Assembly: GCF_002101295.1 (NCBI RefSeq)
Contig: NZ_CP020778.1
Coordinates: forward strand, 558,001 to 622,000
Source: Candidatus Pelagibacter sp. RS40
GTDB lineage: Bacteria; Pseudomonadota; Alphaproteobacteria; Pelagibacterales; Pelagibacteraceae
Direction of reading: 5' to 3'
Length of the DNA stretch: 64,000 nt
The number at the start of each line of letters is the position of its first letter. Positions within the stretch are counted from its first letter, which is position 1. The notes beneath the pieces are model-generated. The model was not told the DNA's origin and ran no database searches. It worked only from the letters and a program-made list of their open reading frames with translations. The translations under genes and the position numbers were made by a program. Of this stretch, positions 7,864 to 17,472 are shown in pieces.

Positions 7864-8945
7864 TTTTTTTCTACATATATTGATTGACTTGGGAATGCAA
7901 AAGAAGCTTTATTTGTCTCAACTATTTGCTTTATAGAAAGCGCCAAATTCTCTTTTACTTTTAACCATTCGTTCCAACTATTTGTTTTACTGAAACATCT
8001 TACATACATATCTATGGAACTGTCTGCAAATTTGTCCACCCTCACAGCAACTCCAATTGATTGGTCAAAATCCTCACTTTTATTTATATGTTCTTCTATT
8101 TGATTCCTAATAGTTTTAAGTTGGTCAACTGTGGTGTCATATTGAAGTGTAATTATCCAACTAATTAACCAGTTCGTAGTTTGACTAACATTTATTACTG
8201 CGTTTTCAGCAAATTGAAAATTTGGAATTATTGCAAGTGATTTGTCAAATTTTCTTATCACTGTAGATCTAAATCCAATTTTTTCAACAACACCCTCTAT
8301 TATTCCGTCTACTCTGATCCAATCACCCATCCTAAATCTTTTTTCAACTAGAACTAAAATTCCTGAAATTAAATTTTTAAATAAGTCCTGCGCACCTAAT
8401 GCAACAGCAACTCCAAATAAACCTAAACCAGCAATAATTGGTCCAATTTTAATTCCCCATAACTCAAGAACCGCAGCAGCACCTAAAATAAAAATTAGAA
8501 TTTTTAAAGATTTAATAATCCATCCTATTAGTTCTCTTGTTAAAATTTTATCTAATCCACTTAAAATATAAGAAATTGGCTCTATTATTTGATGAATAAT
8601 CCAAAATATTAAAATGGTTATTAAAGTCCTGTTTAAATTGTCCACAAAATCTCTCATGTCGTCAGAAAATGACATGTAATAACTCGCAAAAAAAACTCCT
8701 AAGACAATTGGAAGAAACCTTGCAGGTCCCATCATTGATTTAACAAATGTATCGTCAAGTTTATTAGTTGTGCGTTTGGAAATTATTTCAAGTTTTTTAA
8801 TAATTAATCTGCTTATTAAGCCCCTAAAAACAAGAAAAAGAAGAAAAATTCCCAAACCAACCAGGATCTGAAAAAAATCTATCCCAAGGATGCCTTTTTC
8901 CCATACTGATAAGAATAAGCTTTTAAAATTGTTTAAGACTTCCAT
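7860..8945 (-). CDS. MscS-family mechanosensitive ion channel
   Basis: 361 residues. Several transmembrane helices lie in the first half. The pore-lining segment reads IAGLGLFGVAVALGAQDLFKNLISGILVLVEKRF around residues 170-205 in parts, with the GxxxxGxxxALGAQ pattern of MscS. It is followed by the beta domain (MGDWIRVDGIIEGVVEKIGFRST) and an alpha/beta domain. It should relieve turgor on osmotic down-shock. It overlaps yggT downstream; hemD lies just upstream on the same strand. Confidence 0.92.
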   Translation of the reverse strand: MEVLNNFKSLFLSVWEKGILGIDFFQILVGLGIFLLFLVFRGLISRLIIKKLEIISKRTTNKLDDTFVKSMMGPARFLPIVLGVFFASYYMSFSDDMRDFVDNLNRTLITILIFWIIHQIIEPISYILSGLDKILTRELIGWIIKSLKILIFILGAAAVLELWGIKIGPIIAGLGLFGVAVALGAQDLFKNLISGILVLVEKRFRMGDWIRVDGIIEGVVEKIGFRSTVIRKFDKSLAIIPNFQFAENAVINVSQTTNWLISWIITLQYDTTVDQLKTIRNQIEEHINKSEDFDQSIGVAVRVDKFADSSIDMYVRCFSKTNSWNEWLKVKENLALSIKQIVETNKASFAFPSQSIYVEKK

Positions 8946-8948
8946 AAT

Positions 8949-9647
8949 TTAAATTTTATATAGTAAATACTCTTCTTCACCAGGATTAAATAAAAATATT
9001 TTTTTCCACTTTATTTCGTTAAGAACAGCTGATGATTTTTCACCTAAACACATTAAATTTGTATCCATCCAATTATCAATTAAATTATATTTTTTAAGCA
9101 GATTTAGATAACTACGAGCACTATTTTCAGAATAAATAAAAACTATCTCTGGTATAGAATTCTTTAATTGCCCTACAAATTCATCAGATAATTTTTCAAT
9201 GGAACTTACAGAATAATTAATAATTCTTTTCACATAGTAACCTTCTATTTTTAATTCTTTGTCCAAGTCATAAGAAACTAGCTCTCCACTTACATAAATT
9301 AAATTACCATTTTTAGGATCGAAGTTTTGTAAAATTATTTCTTTTAAATTTGAAACATTTCCTTCAGCAGTAAAAATATTTTGAAAACCTTTTTCTTTTG
9401 CAATTTTCTCTGTTGCATTTCCTACACAAAAACAAAATATATCTTTATTTATTTTTGAAATGTCTAAATTTTTAATTGCGTTAGAACTTGTAAAAATTAT
9501 TCCTCTGAATTCATTATAATTTGGGTCCTCATAATCTTTTTTTTCAATTGTTATTACTGGCAGATGTGAAACTTGATGACCTAGTTCTTTAAACCTCATA
9601 ATCAAATCTTTAGAATCCTCTAGAGGTCGTGTTAATAGTATGTGCAT
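8949..9647 (-). CDS. hemD: uroporphyrinogen-III synthase
   Basis: 232 residues. The N-terminus LLTRPLEDSKDLIMRFKELGH, then IFTSSNAIKNL near 50 and FIYSENSARSYLNLL near 167, fit HemD, a weakly conserved two-domain enzyme that closes hydroxymethylbilane to uroporphyrinogen III. It follows hemC by one base on the same strand, the classical hemCD pair. The product feeds HemE, encoded at 46979. Confidence 0.9.
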   Translation of the reverse strand: MHILLTRPLEDSKDLIMRFKELGHQVSHLPVITIEKKDYEDPNYNEFRGIIFTSSNAIKNLDISKINKDIFCFCVGNATEKIAKEKGFQNIFTAEGNVSNLKEIILQNFDPKNGNLIYVSGELVSYDLDKELKIEGYYVKRIINYSVSSIEKLSDEFVGQLKNSIPEIVFIYSENSARSYLNLLKKYNLIDNWMDTNLMCLGEKSSAVLNEIKWKKIFLFNPGEEEYLLYKI

Positions 9648-9648
9648 T

Positions 9649-10557
9649 TTAACCTTTATATGATCCTTTAGATTTAATCTTCAAGTCTCCTGCAATCTTT
9701 TTTGCTAAAATCATGTGATTTTCTATGTCATCATCTTCCTTGATAAAAAATCTGCTTTTTCCATCAACAGAGAATAATTCTGCTGTGAGTTCAATTTTAT
9801 TGTTCTCTATTGTTGCAAAAACGCCTATGGCTGTATCACAATCTCCCTCTAATATTTTAAGAACTTCTCTTTCTGTATTTGCAATAATTCTAGTTTGTTT
9901 GTCATTTATTTTCTCTATTAATCTAAGTATGTCTGGATTATTTTCATTGCACTGTATTGCTATTATACCTTGTCCAGCACAAGGAACTAGTTTTGAAACA
10001 TCAAATTCATCTGTAATTTTATTTTGTAAATTTAAAGAGTCTATTCCTGCTTTTGATAAAATGATTGCATCGTACTCATCATTTTCTAATTTTTTAATTC
10101 TTGTATCAACATTTCCTCTTATCAATTTATATACCAAATCAGCTCTAACATTTCTTAACTGATATTCTCTTCTAAATGAGGACGTACCAATAACTGATCC
10201 TTGCTTAAGCTCATTAAATTTTAAATTTTTACTGATTAGTATTTCATTTGGTGAATTTCTTTTCAAAAAACAATTTGTTGTTAGTCCGATAGTATCGGCA
10301 GATGGCATATCTTTGAGAGCATGAACGGCTATATCAATTTTATTTTCTAATAGTTCTTTTTCAATATCTGTCGAAAACATTCCTTTTCCACCCATACTTG
10401 AAAGTCTTTCATTTTGATTTTGATCACCGCTGGTTATAATTTTTCTTATCTTAATTTTTCCAGAATAGAATTTTGATATCTCACTCTTCACCTTTTCTGC
10501 ATAAATTATAGCAAGCTTACTTCCTCTTGATCCAATTATGATGTTATCTCTTTTCAT
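9649..10557 (-). CDS. hemC: hydroxymethylbilane synthase (porphobilinogen deaminase)
   Basis: 302 residues, the normal size. Motifs: IIGSRGSKLAI at the start, HALKDMPS near 79, GTSSFRREYQL near 124, and LEGDC240DTAIG, where C240 should carry the dipyrromethane cofactor. It polymerises four porphobilinogens to hydroxymethylbilane. It is divergent from tsaD across 58 bases and in operon with hemD. Confidence 0.97.
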   Translation of the reverse strand: MKRDNIIIGSRGSKLAIIYAEKVKSEISKFYSGKIKIRKIITSGDQNQNERLSSMGGKGMFSTDIEKELLENKIDIAVHALKDMPSADTIGLTTNCFLKRNSPNEILISKNLKFNELKQGSVIGTSSFRREYQLRNVRADLVYKLIRGNVDTRIKKLENDEYDAIILSKAGIDSLNLQNKITDEFDVSKLVPCAGQGIIAIQCNENNPDILRLIEKINDKQTRIIANTEREVLKILEGDCDTAIGVFATIENNKIELTAELFSVDGKSRFFIKEDDDIENHMILAKKIAGDLKIKSKGSYKG

Positions 10558-10615
10558 AAAATTAATTTCTATTACATTCTTATAATTTAATTGTATTAAT
10601 TAAAAAAAAAATTTT
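10558..10615. promoter_or_regulatory. divergent promoter region hemC/tsaD
   Basis: 58 bases between the starts of the divergent genes hemC and tsaD. It is almost pure A/T, including TATAATTTAATT near 10581, which could supply a -10 element to the plus strand. I see no operator or SD of note. This is inferred from gene orientation only. Confidence 0.4.
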
Positions 10616-11689
10616 ATGTCAGAAAAACCAATAATATTAGGTATAGAGACTAGTTGTGATGAAACAGCAGTTTCATTAATTCAAGATAAACAAAATGGAA
10701 CACCAAAAATTCTATCAAACATAATCTCAAGTCAATTTGATATTCATAAAGAGTTTGGTGGTGTAGTTCCTGAATTAGCTGCTAGATCACATGTTGAAAA
10801 AATCGACCTTATAGCGAAAAAAGCAATTAGCGATAGTGGAATTGAATTAAATAAAGTTTCTGCGATAGCGGCGACTTATGGTCCTGGTTTAATAGTTTGT
10901 CTCTCAGTTGGACTAAGTTTTGGTAAAGGATTAGCATCAACTTTGGGCATTCCCTTTATAGGGATAAATCATTTAGAAGGACACGCTTTAAGTCCAAAAC
11001 TCCAAGATAAAATTGATTACCCTTATCTTCTACTATTGATTTCTGGAGGCCACAGTCAGTATCTATCTGTAAATGGTTTGGGAGATTATAAAAGACTTGG
11101 TACTACAATAGATGATGCATTGGGGGAAGCTTTTGATAAAACTGCAAAATTGTTGGGTATAGATTTTCCTGGAGGGCCTAAAATTGAAGAGTTTGCCAAA
11201 AAAGGAAATCCAGAAAAATATGATTTACCAAAACCAATAATTAATAAAGGTGGATGCAATCTATCTTTTGCAGGACTAAAGACTGCAATTTTAAGAATTG
11301 TAAAAAATATTAAAAGTGATCAGGAAAAATTTGATCTTGCAGCATCATTTCAGAAAACAATAGAAGAAATATTGTTTACAAAAACAAAAGTTGCATTAGA
11401 TGAGTTTAAAAAATTAAATTCAACAAACAAAGGTTCATTTGTAGTAGCTGGAGGAGTAGCTGCAAATAAAGGTATAAGAAAAAAATTAATTGAAGTAAGT
11501 ATGCAACATAATTTCAAACCTATTTTTCCTGATTTACATTTGTGTGGTGACAATGCTGCAATGATAGCAATGGTAGGATTAGAAAAATTTAAAAATAAAC
11601 AATTTGATAATTTAGATTTACCCGCAGATCCAAGACTTCCTCTAGATGCAAATGCCAAATTCCTAAAAGGAGCAGGGGTAGAATTATAA
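10616..11689 (+). CDS. tsaD: tRNA N6-adenosine threonylcarbamoyltransferase
   Basis: 357 residues. GIETSCDETAVS opens the ASKHA fold. The metal-binding His are H119 and H123 (HLEGH), and GGHSQ, GEAFDKTAKLLG, CNLSFAGLKTA and VAGGVAANKGIRK follow. With TsaB/E/C it makes t6A37 in ANN-decoding tRNAs. The stop shares its last base with the ATG of the EVE-domain gene. Confidence 0.98.
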   Translation: MSEKPIILGIETSCDETAVSLIQDKQNGTPKILSNIISSQFDIHKEFGGVVPELAARSHVEKIDLIAKKAISDSGIELNKVSAIAATYGPGLIVCLSVGLSFGKGLASTLGIPFIGINHLEGHALSPKLQDKIDYPYLLLLISGGHSQYLSVNGLGDYKRLGTTIDDALGEAFDKTAKLLGIDFPGGPKIEEFAKKGNPEKYDLPKPIINKGGCNLSFAGLKTAILRIVKNIKSDQEKFDLAASFQKTIEEILFTKTKVALDEFKKLNSTNKGSFVVAGGVAANKGIRKKLIEVSMQHNFKPIFPDLHLCGDNAAMIAMVGLEKFKNKQFDNLDLPADPRLPLDANAKFLKGAGVEL

Positions 11690-12102
11690 TGAGATACTGG
11701 TTACTTAAGTCAGAACCAGACGTCTGGTCTGTTGATCAACAAATCAAGGCTGGATCAAAAGGTGCAAATTGGGATGGAGTTAGAAACTATCAAGCAGCAA
11801 ATAATCTAAAAAGTATGAAGAGGGGTGATCTCTGTTTTTTTTACCATTCTAATATTGGTAAAGAAATTGTCGGTATAGTCGAGGTCATCAAAGCTGCCTT
11901 TATAGACCCAACAGATAAAAAAAAGAAGTTTGTTGCTGTTAAAGTAAGATTTAAAAGTAAACTACAAACTCCAGTTACTCTTGAAAATATCAAAAAAAAT
12001 AAGGATTTAAGCCATTTAGCTTTGATCAAACAAAGTAGACTTTCAGTAATGCCAGTTGATTATAAAAGCTGGAAAATTATAAATAACATGAGTAAAATTT
12101 AA
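11689..12102 (+). CDS. EVE-domain (PUA-like) protein
   Basis: 137 residues. [15 protein letters not shown], then [28 protein letters not shown] and [15 protein letters not shown], match EVE-domain proteins, a PUA-like fold thought to recognise modified bases in RNA or DNA. It is one-base coupled to tsaD, a common neighbour in alphaproteobacteria. The biological target is unknown. Confidence 0.92.
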   Translation: MRYWLLKSEPDVWSVDQQIKAGSKGANWDGVRNYQAANNLKSMKRGDLCFFYHSNIGKEIVGIVEVIKAAFIDPTDKKKKFVAVKVRFKSKLQTPVTLENIKKNKDLSHLALIKQSRLSVMPVDYKSWKIINNMSKI

Positions 12103-12116
12103 AATTAAATTATTAC

Positions 12117-14192
12117 ATGCCTAAAAAAAAAAAGAAAATTACAAAAAAAAGAACAAAAATTTCTAAAAAATTAAAATATAGCTCTAAAATCAAAAAAAAA
12201 TCTTCAAAAAAAATTAAAAAAAAAATAAAAATTCAAAAGCAAGAGGCAAATCAAGTCTCAGAGGTAATAATAAAAACAAAACCTGAATGGATAAAAAGTA
12301 GTTTAGCAAATAAAAGTAAATACCAACAAAAGTATTCTCAATCTATAAAAAGCAATGATGAATTTTGGAGAAAAGAAGGAAAAAGAATTTCATGGATTAA
12401 ACCATATAAAAAAATCAAAGATGTAAAATACAGTACTAAAGATGTAAGAATTAAATGGTTTGAAGATGGAACTTTAAATGCATCTGCAAACTGTATTGAT
12501 AGACATTTAAAAGATAAAAAAGACAAAACTGCAATCATTTGGGTTGGAGATGATCCAAAAGATAGTCAAAAAATAACTTATAAACAACTCCATCAAAAAG
12601 TATCTAGAGCAGCAAATGGTTTAAGAAAATTAGGAATTAAAAAAGGTGATAGAGTTACTATTTACTTAACAATGATACCTGAGCTTGCAATTTTAATGCT
12701 TGCTTGTGTGAGAATTGGCGCAGTTCATTCAATAATTTTTGGTGGTTTTTCTGCTGAGTCTATTTCTGGAAGAGTTAACGATTGTGAGTCAGAATACATT
12801 ATTACTGCAGATGAAGGAGTTAGAGGAGGAAAAACTATTCCTCTTAAATATACAACTGATGAAGCGCTATTAAATTGTCCAAATGTTAAAAAATGCATTG
12901 TAGTAAAACGTACAGGTAATTATATCAATTGGGATAATGAAAGAGATGTTTGGTACCATGATTTAATTAAAGATGTTTCAAATCAATGTGAACCGGAGGA
13001 AATGAATGCGGAAGATCCTTTATTCATTTTATATACATCAGGTTCAACAGGTAAACCGAAGGGCGTACTTCACACGACTGGTGGATACATGGTTTATGCC
13101 TCAATGACACATCAATATATTTTTAATTATAAGCCAAAAGATATTTACTGGTGCACAGCTGACATTGGTTGGGTTACAGGTCATAGCTATATAATTTATG
13201 GGCCACTTTCCAATGGAGCAACTACAATTATGTTTGAGGGTATTCCAAATTACCCTGACAGTTCAAGATGGTGGCAAATAGTTGACAAATATAAAGTAAA
13301 TACATTTTACACTGCTCCAACTGCAATCAGAGCTCTAATGCGAGAAGGCGATAAACCCGTTAAAAAAACATCACGTAAATCATTAAAACTTTTAGGCACA
13401 GTTGGAGAACCAATCAATCCTGAAGCATGGATGTGGTATTATAAAACTGTAGGAAATTCTAAATGCCCGATTGTAGATACATGGTGGCAAACAGAAACAG
13501 GTGGAATTATGATTGCTCCTCAAACTGGAGCTATTCCACTTAAGCCAGGTTCAGCAACAAAACCGTTCTATGGAATTAAACCAGTCTTAGTTGATAAAAA
13601 CGGTGATGAAATTAAAGGTGCTGGAGAAGGAAGACTTTGTATTGCACAATCATGGCCTGGTCAAATGAGAACTGTTTATGGGGATCATCAAAGGTTTATT
13701 GATACTTACTTCTCTCAGTTTAATGGAAAATATTTTACAGGAGATGGATGTAGAAGAGATAAGGATGGTTACTATTGGATAACAGGTAGAGTGGATGATG
13801 TAATTATAGTATCAGGACATAACCTGGGAACTGCAGAAATAGAAAGTGCATTTGTAGCTCATCCAAAAGTAGCAGAGGCGGCAGTAGTTGGGTATCCACA
13901 TGATATTAAAGGAAATGGTCTCTACTGTTATGTAACTCTAAATGCTGGAGAAACAGAAACAGGGGAGCTTGAAAGAGATTTAAAACTTTGGGTAAGAAAA
14001 CAAATTGGACCTCTAGCAACTCCAGACCTTATTCATTTTACTCCAGGTCTTCCAAAAACAAGATCTGGTAAAATAATGAGAAGAATTTTAAGAAAAATTG
14101 CTGCTAATGAACATCAACAATTAGGTGATACTACCACTTTGGCAGATCCTAGTGTTGTAAACAGTTTAGTTGAAAATAGGAAAAATATTTAA
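12117..14192 (+). CDS. acs: acetyl-CoA synthetase with Lys-rich N-terminal extension
   Basis: 691 residues versus about 650 for typical Acs. Motifs: [19 protein letters not shown] (phosphate loop), [25 protein letters not shown] and [13 protein letters not shown] near the end, whose last Lys region is the usual acetylation site. It makes acetyl-CoA from acetate, ATP and CoA. The first 46 residues hold 22 Lys and have no counterpart in E. coli Acs; I find no alternative ATG before the domain. Residue 569 is Asn where most family members have Arg (SGHR). The stop overlaps the convergent gene by 4 bases. The symporter pair at 14948 may supply substrate. Confidence 0.96.
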   Translation: MPKKKKKITKKRTKISKKLKYSSKIKKKSSKKIKKKIKIQKQEANQVSEVIIKTKPEWIKSSLANKSKYQQKYSQSIKSNDEFWRKEGKRISWIKPYKKIKDVKYSTKDVRIKWFEDGTLNASANCIDRHLKDKKDKTAIIWVGDDPKDSQKITYKQLHQKVSRAANGLRKLGIKKGDRVTIYLTMIPELAILMLACVRIGAVHSIIFGGFSAESISGRVNDCESEYIITADEGVRGGKTIPLKYTTDEALLNCPNVKKCIVVKRTGNYINWDNERDVWYHDLIKDVSNQCEPEEMNAEDPLFILYTSGSTGKPKGVLHTTGGYMVYASMTHQYIFNYKPKDIYWCTADIGWVTGHSYIIYGPLSNGATTIMFEGIPNYPDSSRWWQIVDKYKVNTFYTAPTAIRALMREGDKPVKKTSRKSLKLLGTVGEPINPEAWMWYYKTVGNSKCPIVDTWWQTETGGIMIAPQTGAIPLKPGSATKPFYGIKPVLVDKNGDEIKGAGEGRLCIAQSWPGQMRTVYGDHQRFIDTYFSQFNGKYFTGDGCRRDKDGYYWITGRVDDVIIVSGHNLGTAEIESAFVAHPKVAEAAVVGYPHDIKGNGLYCYVTLNAGETETGELERDLKLWVRKQIGPLATPDLIHFTPGLPKTRSGKIMRRILRKIAANEHQQLGDTTTLADPSVVNSLVENRKNI

Positions 14193-14812
14193 AATTGAAT
14201 TAAACTTACGAATTCTTTTTTTATAATATCCCATTTTAAAATCATTGAATTAAGTACAATCTGTCGATCTAAAGTTTTCAACTCTTCTGCTATTGGGGCC
14301 CATCTATATAATGACAAAGCACTAGGATTGAATGGCAAATCTTGATAATATTCATTCCAATTAATTTTTTCTAACCTTTCATCAAAACTTTTTCTAGCCG
14401 ACTCAATTATGTCCAATGGCATCTTATTTGAAATTTCATCATCTAAAATCTTATTGAAAATCTCTTTCGCTTTATTTATTTCTTGAAAATTAAAATTTAC
14501 ATTTAAATATGAGAACGTAAAAAAAGTTAAATCCTGCAAAGATACCGAATAAATATTCCATTTTGCAAGATTTACTGATCCCATAAAAACATCATTTTCA
14601 AAATGAAGTACATATCTCGTTCCCATTCTAGTTTTTAAATAGTTATACAAAGTAACTTGAGTTACCCATGCAGATTTTGTTTGAATAAACTCTTCTAATT
14701 GGTCTAAATTTTTGATTTTTTTCTTTGGAATAAACGCTTTGAACATAGCGAATAAATATATTTTGAAATCTCTTAGAGTGAGATCTTTCCAGGTTAATTT
14801 GTATTTTCCCAT
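14189..14812 (-). CDS. conserved alphaproteobacterial hypothetical protein
   Basis: 207 residues, no signal peptide. The stretch [21 protein letters not shown], then [25 protein letters not shown], resembles a family I recall from other alphaproteobacteria near acs or transport genes, with no established function. It is mostly alpha-helical with aromatic residues and likely cytosolic. It converges on acs with a 4-base stop overlap. Confidence 0.7.
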   Translation of the reverse strand: MGKYKLTWKDLTLRDFKIYLFAMFKAFIPKKKIKNLDQLEEFIQTKSAWVTQVTLYNYLKTRMGTRYVLHFENDVFMGSVNLAKWNIYSVSLQDLTFFTFSYLNVNFNFQEINKAKEIFNKILDDEISNKMPLDIIESARKSFDERLEKINWNEYYQDLPFNPSALSLYRWAPIAEELKTLDRQIVLNSMILKWDIIKKEFVSLIQF

Positions 14813-14947
14813 AATTTATGTGAGGTGAGTCAATTATACCTTAAAAAAGTAAGTAAATAAGTACTTTATATGTATAATTTTTAGTCTTTTCAAAGCTCTG
14901 ATAATGGTTATGGTTTTATCAAGTTATAACTTAATAGAGAGGTAAAA
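14813..14947 (+). promoter_or_regulatory. upstream region of the symporter operon
   Basis: 135 bases between the divergent hypothetical gene and DUF4212. It contains AAAGTA...TACTTT (6-base arms, 10-base spacer, about 14846-14867), then TATGTATAATTTTT, a plausible -10 region, and a purine-rich GAGAGG (14937-14942) just before the ATG that works as a clear ribosome-binding site, unusual in this AT-rich window. No riboswitch fold is evident to me. Confidence 0.4.
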
Positions 14948-15208
14948 ATGTCAAATCAAACAAAACATTGGGAAAAAACCCGTGGCTTGTTGTTTATAAC
15001 ACTTGCTATATGGTTTGTATTCTCAATTGGCATCTTTCTCTTTGGAGCTGAAATGAACGAGGTCACTGGACCTTTTGGATATCCGTGGACATATTGGTTT
15101 ACATGTCAAGGATCTCTAGGAATCTTTGTAATTTTAATTTTCTGGTTTGCAAATAGGCAAGAAAAAATTGATGAAGAGTTCGGCTTTAGCGAAAGAGAGG
15201 ACGAATAA
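14948..15208 (+). CDS. DUF4212 small subunit of sodium/solute symporter
   Basis: 86 residues with two transmembrane helices (about 13-33 and 52-70), the HWEKTRGLLFITLAIWFVFSI-type start, FPG-like FGYPWTYWFTCQGSLG and an acidic C-terminus. DUF4212 proteins precede VC_2705-type solute:sodium symporters and are believed to be their partner subunit. The stop overlaps the ATG of the symporter gene by one base. Confidence 0.93.
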   Translation: MSNQTKHWEKTRGLLFITLAIWFVFSIGIFLFGAEMNEVTGPFGYPWTYWFTCQGSLGIFVILIFWFANRQEKIDEEFGFSEREDE

Positions 15209-17019
15209 TGAAAGGTAGTTTTATAGATAATTTGCCAAGAGTTTATGGAATTTATACTGGAGGATTTATAGGTTTCATAGTCATCATGGCAATTGCTGAA
15301 CAGATGGGTATGTCTGCTAAAGCGATAGGTATCGCTTTTGTTGCATTTACAGTATTCATCTATGCATTAATTGGTTATCTATCACGAACAGCCCAAGCAG
15401 ATGCTTATTACGTAGCTGGAAGGCAAGTACCAACAGTGTTCAATGGAATGGCCACAGCAGCAGACTGGATGTCTGGTGCTTCATTCGTTGCAATGGCAGG
15501 TGGTATTTACTTTAAAGGTTATGGTTATATGGCTCTACTTGTAGGTTGGACTGGTGGTTATGTGCTTGTTGCATCCTTATTAGCACCATACTTAAGAAAA
15601 TTTGGCTGTTACACAGTCCCAGATTTTATAGGTACAAGATACGGTGGTAATTTAGCTAGGTTCTGTGCGGTGGCTGTTTTAACTGTTGCATCGTTCACTT
15701 ATGTAACAGCTCAAATTAACGCTACAGGAACTATTGCATCTGTTGCACTTGATATTCCATTTCAGTACGCTGTTTATATTGGATTAATAAGTATCTTATT
15801 ATGTTCAATGTTGGGTGGTATGAGAGGAGTAACTTGGACACAAGTTGCACAATATATCGTGCTAATTATAGCTTACCTACTTCCAGTATTCTGGATCAGT
15901 AACAAAATGGGTGCAGGGTTCTTCCCTCACTTTATGTTAGCTGATGAGGTTGCTAGAATTGGTGAACTTGAACAGCAGTTTGGTTTCGTTGCAAATTCTA
16001 AGGAAGATCTTGCTTTAGTACCAAAAGGCTTAGCAGGAATAACTAAAGCTCACTCTGCAGTTAACGCTACACCTTGGGCATTTATTTCATTAGCATTGGC
16101 AATGATGATGGGAACAGCTTCATTACCACACGTTATGATGAGATACTTCACTACTCCAAGCGTAAAAGCAGCTAGAAAATCGGTAGGTTGGTCATTATTC
16201 TTTATCTTCTTACTTTATTCTTCTGCTCCAATGTTAGCTACACTATCCAAGTTGTCATTGATTGATCCAACTTTATCAACTGGTATAATCGGTAAATCAA
16301 TAGCAGAAGTTCAAGCGATAGATTGGTATCAAAACTGGAACCAAGCAAACTTGATGTTTATCAGCGACTTTAACGGAAATGGAACTGTTGAATTAAACGA
16401 GTTCTTCATGGGTGGTAAAGCCGTTGTATTAGCAACTCCAGAGATCGCAGGATTACCATATGTAATTTCGGGTCTGGTTGCTGCTGGAGGTATGGCTGCT
16501 GCCATGTCAACAGCTGATGGTTTAATTCTAGCGATTGCAAACGCTATATCACATGATGTTTACTACAAAATCATTGATCCAAAAGCGGAAACTGCAAAGA
16601 GACTAGTTGTTGCAAGGGTATTACTTGTAGTAATTGGTTTTGCTGGAGCAACTATCGCAGCGATGGAGATACAAGGTATCTTAGGTTCGGTTATTTGGGC
16701 ATTTGACTTTGCGATGTCTGGATTGTTCTTCCCACTTGTACTTGGTGTATGGTGGAAGAGAGCCAACAGACAAGGTGCAATTGCTGGAATGATCTTAGGT
16801 TTAGTTTCAGGTGCTTGGTACTTAGTTTGGGTACGAAGTGGTGGAAGTGGTTTCCTAGGTATTACACAATTAACATTTGGTATCTTTGGATCAGCTGTAA
16901 GTTTAGTTTCTATGGTTGTTGTAAGTTTAATGACACAAGAGCCAGATAAAGCTACTCAAAAAATGGTTGATAACGTACGTGTACCGAGTGGTAAAACAAT
17001 TCTTGGTAAACAACACTAA
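15208..17019 (+). CDS. VC_2705-type sodium:solute symporter (acetate/short organic acid candidate)
   Basis: 603 residues with about 13 hydrophobic helices. AQADAYYVAGRQVPTVFNGMATAADWMSGASF and GLAAAGGMAAAMSTADGL-like segments are hallmarks of the SSS family, near ActP. The extended loop around 387-398 reads D-F-N-G-N-G-T-V-E-L-N-E, a canonical EF-hand calcium loop. It probably imports acetate or a related monocarboxylate with Na+; nearby acs supports acetate, but the substrate is not proved. A terminator follows. Confidence 0.92.
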   Translation: MKGSFIDNLPRVYGIYTGGFIGFIVIMAIAEQMGMSAKAIGIAFVAFTVFIYALIGYLSRTAQADAYYVAGRQVPTVFNGMATAADWMSGASFVAMAGGIYFKGYGYMALLVGWTGGYVLVASLLAPYLRKFGCYTVPDFIGTRYGGNLARFCAVAVLTVASFTYVTAQINATGTIASVALDIPFQYAVYIGLISILLCSMLGGMRGVTWTQVAQYIVLIIAYLLPVFWISNKMGAGFFPHFMLADEVARIGELEQQFGFVANSKEDLALVPKGLAGITKAHSAVNATPWAFISLALAMMMGTASLPHVMMRYFTTPSVKAARKSVGWSLFFIFLLYSSAPMLATLSKLSLIDPTLSTGIIGKSIAEVQAIDWYQNWNQANLMFISDFNGNGTVELNEFFMGGKAVVLATPEIAGLPYVISGLVAAGGMAAAMSTADGLILAIANAISHDVYYKIIDPKAETAKRLVVARVLLVVIGFAGATIAAMEIQGILGSVIWAFDFAMSGLFFPLVLGVWWKRANRQGAIAGMILGLVSGAWYLVWVRSGGSGFLGITQLTFGIFGSAVSLVSMVVVSLMTQEPDKATQKMVDNVRVPSGKTILGKQH

Positions 17020-17031
17020 ATAAACTCTTTT

Positions 17032-17062
17032 AAGGGGCGATTAATTTCGCCCCTTTAATTTC
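17032..17062 (+). terminator. hairpin terminator after the symporter
   Basis: A 9-base perfect stem, AAGGGGCGA (17032-17040) with TCGCCCCTT (17047-17055), has a 6-base loop and is followed by TAATTT. The stem is GC-rich in an otherwise AT-rich region. The T-tract is short, so it may also be a processing or 3'-end stabilising hairpin. Confidence 0.78.
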
Positions 17063-17088
17063 AACTATTTTTCCAATATAAATTTTAA

Positions 17089-17445
17089 ATGTCAGCAAAC
17101 TTTCATCCTTTAATCTATTTTATAGATTATTTGCTTGGAATAATTATGTGGACCTTGATTGGAAGAGTTGCAATGAATATTTTTCAACGTGAAGACTCTG
17201 AGTTTTTTTTCATGAAAGTTTTTGTTAAATATACAAATCCTTTGATTAATGTATTTAAACCAATAACACCTTCTTTTATTGTTGGACCTCTGGTACCATT
17301 ATATGTCGCTTGGTTTTTTTATATGATTAGATTTTATTTAATGCCTTGGATATTGGGTTATTCTGTAATGGGAATGTTGTCTTTTCCTCTTGAGAGTGAA
17401 ATTTCAAGACAAATCTATCAATTTTTTAATTCAATTAAATTTTAA
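17089..17445 (+). CDS. YggT-like membrane protein
   Basis: 118 residues with three to four hydrophobic stretches. LIGRVAMNIF, KYTNPLINVFKPITPSFIVGPLVPLYVAWFFYMIRFYL recall YggT-like membrane proteins of alphaproteobacteria. Its function is unknown. It follows the symporter terminator and precedes rpe by 27 bases. Family assignment is moderate. Confidence 0.7.
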   Translation: MSANFHPLIYFIDYLLGIIMWTLIGRVAMNIFQREDSEFFFMKVFVKYTNPLINVFKPITPSFIVGPLVPLYVAWFFYMIRFYLMPWILGYSVMGMLSFPLESEISRQIYQFFNSIKF

Positions 17446-17472
17446 AAATTGGTACTAGTAAACCTAGCACTA

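Noticed and set aside
14846-14867. AAAGTA/TACTTT inverted repeat upstream of the symporter as an operator
   Set aside because: Six-base arms in very AT-rich DNA are expected by chance; kept only as a note in the upstream region.
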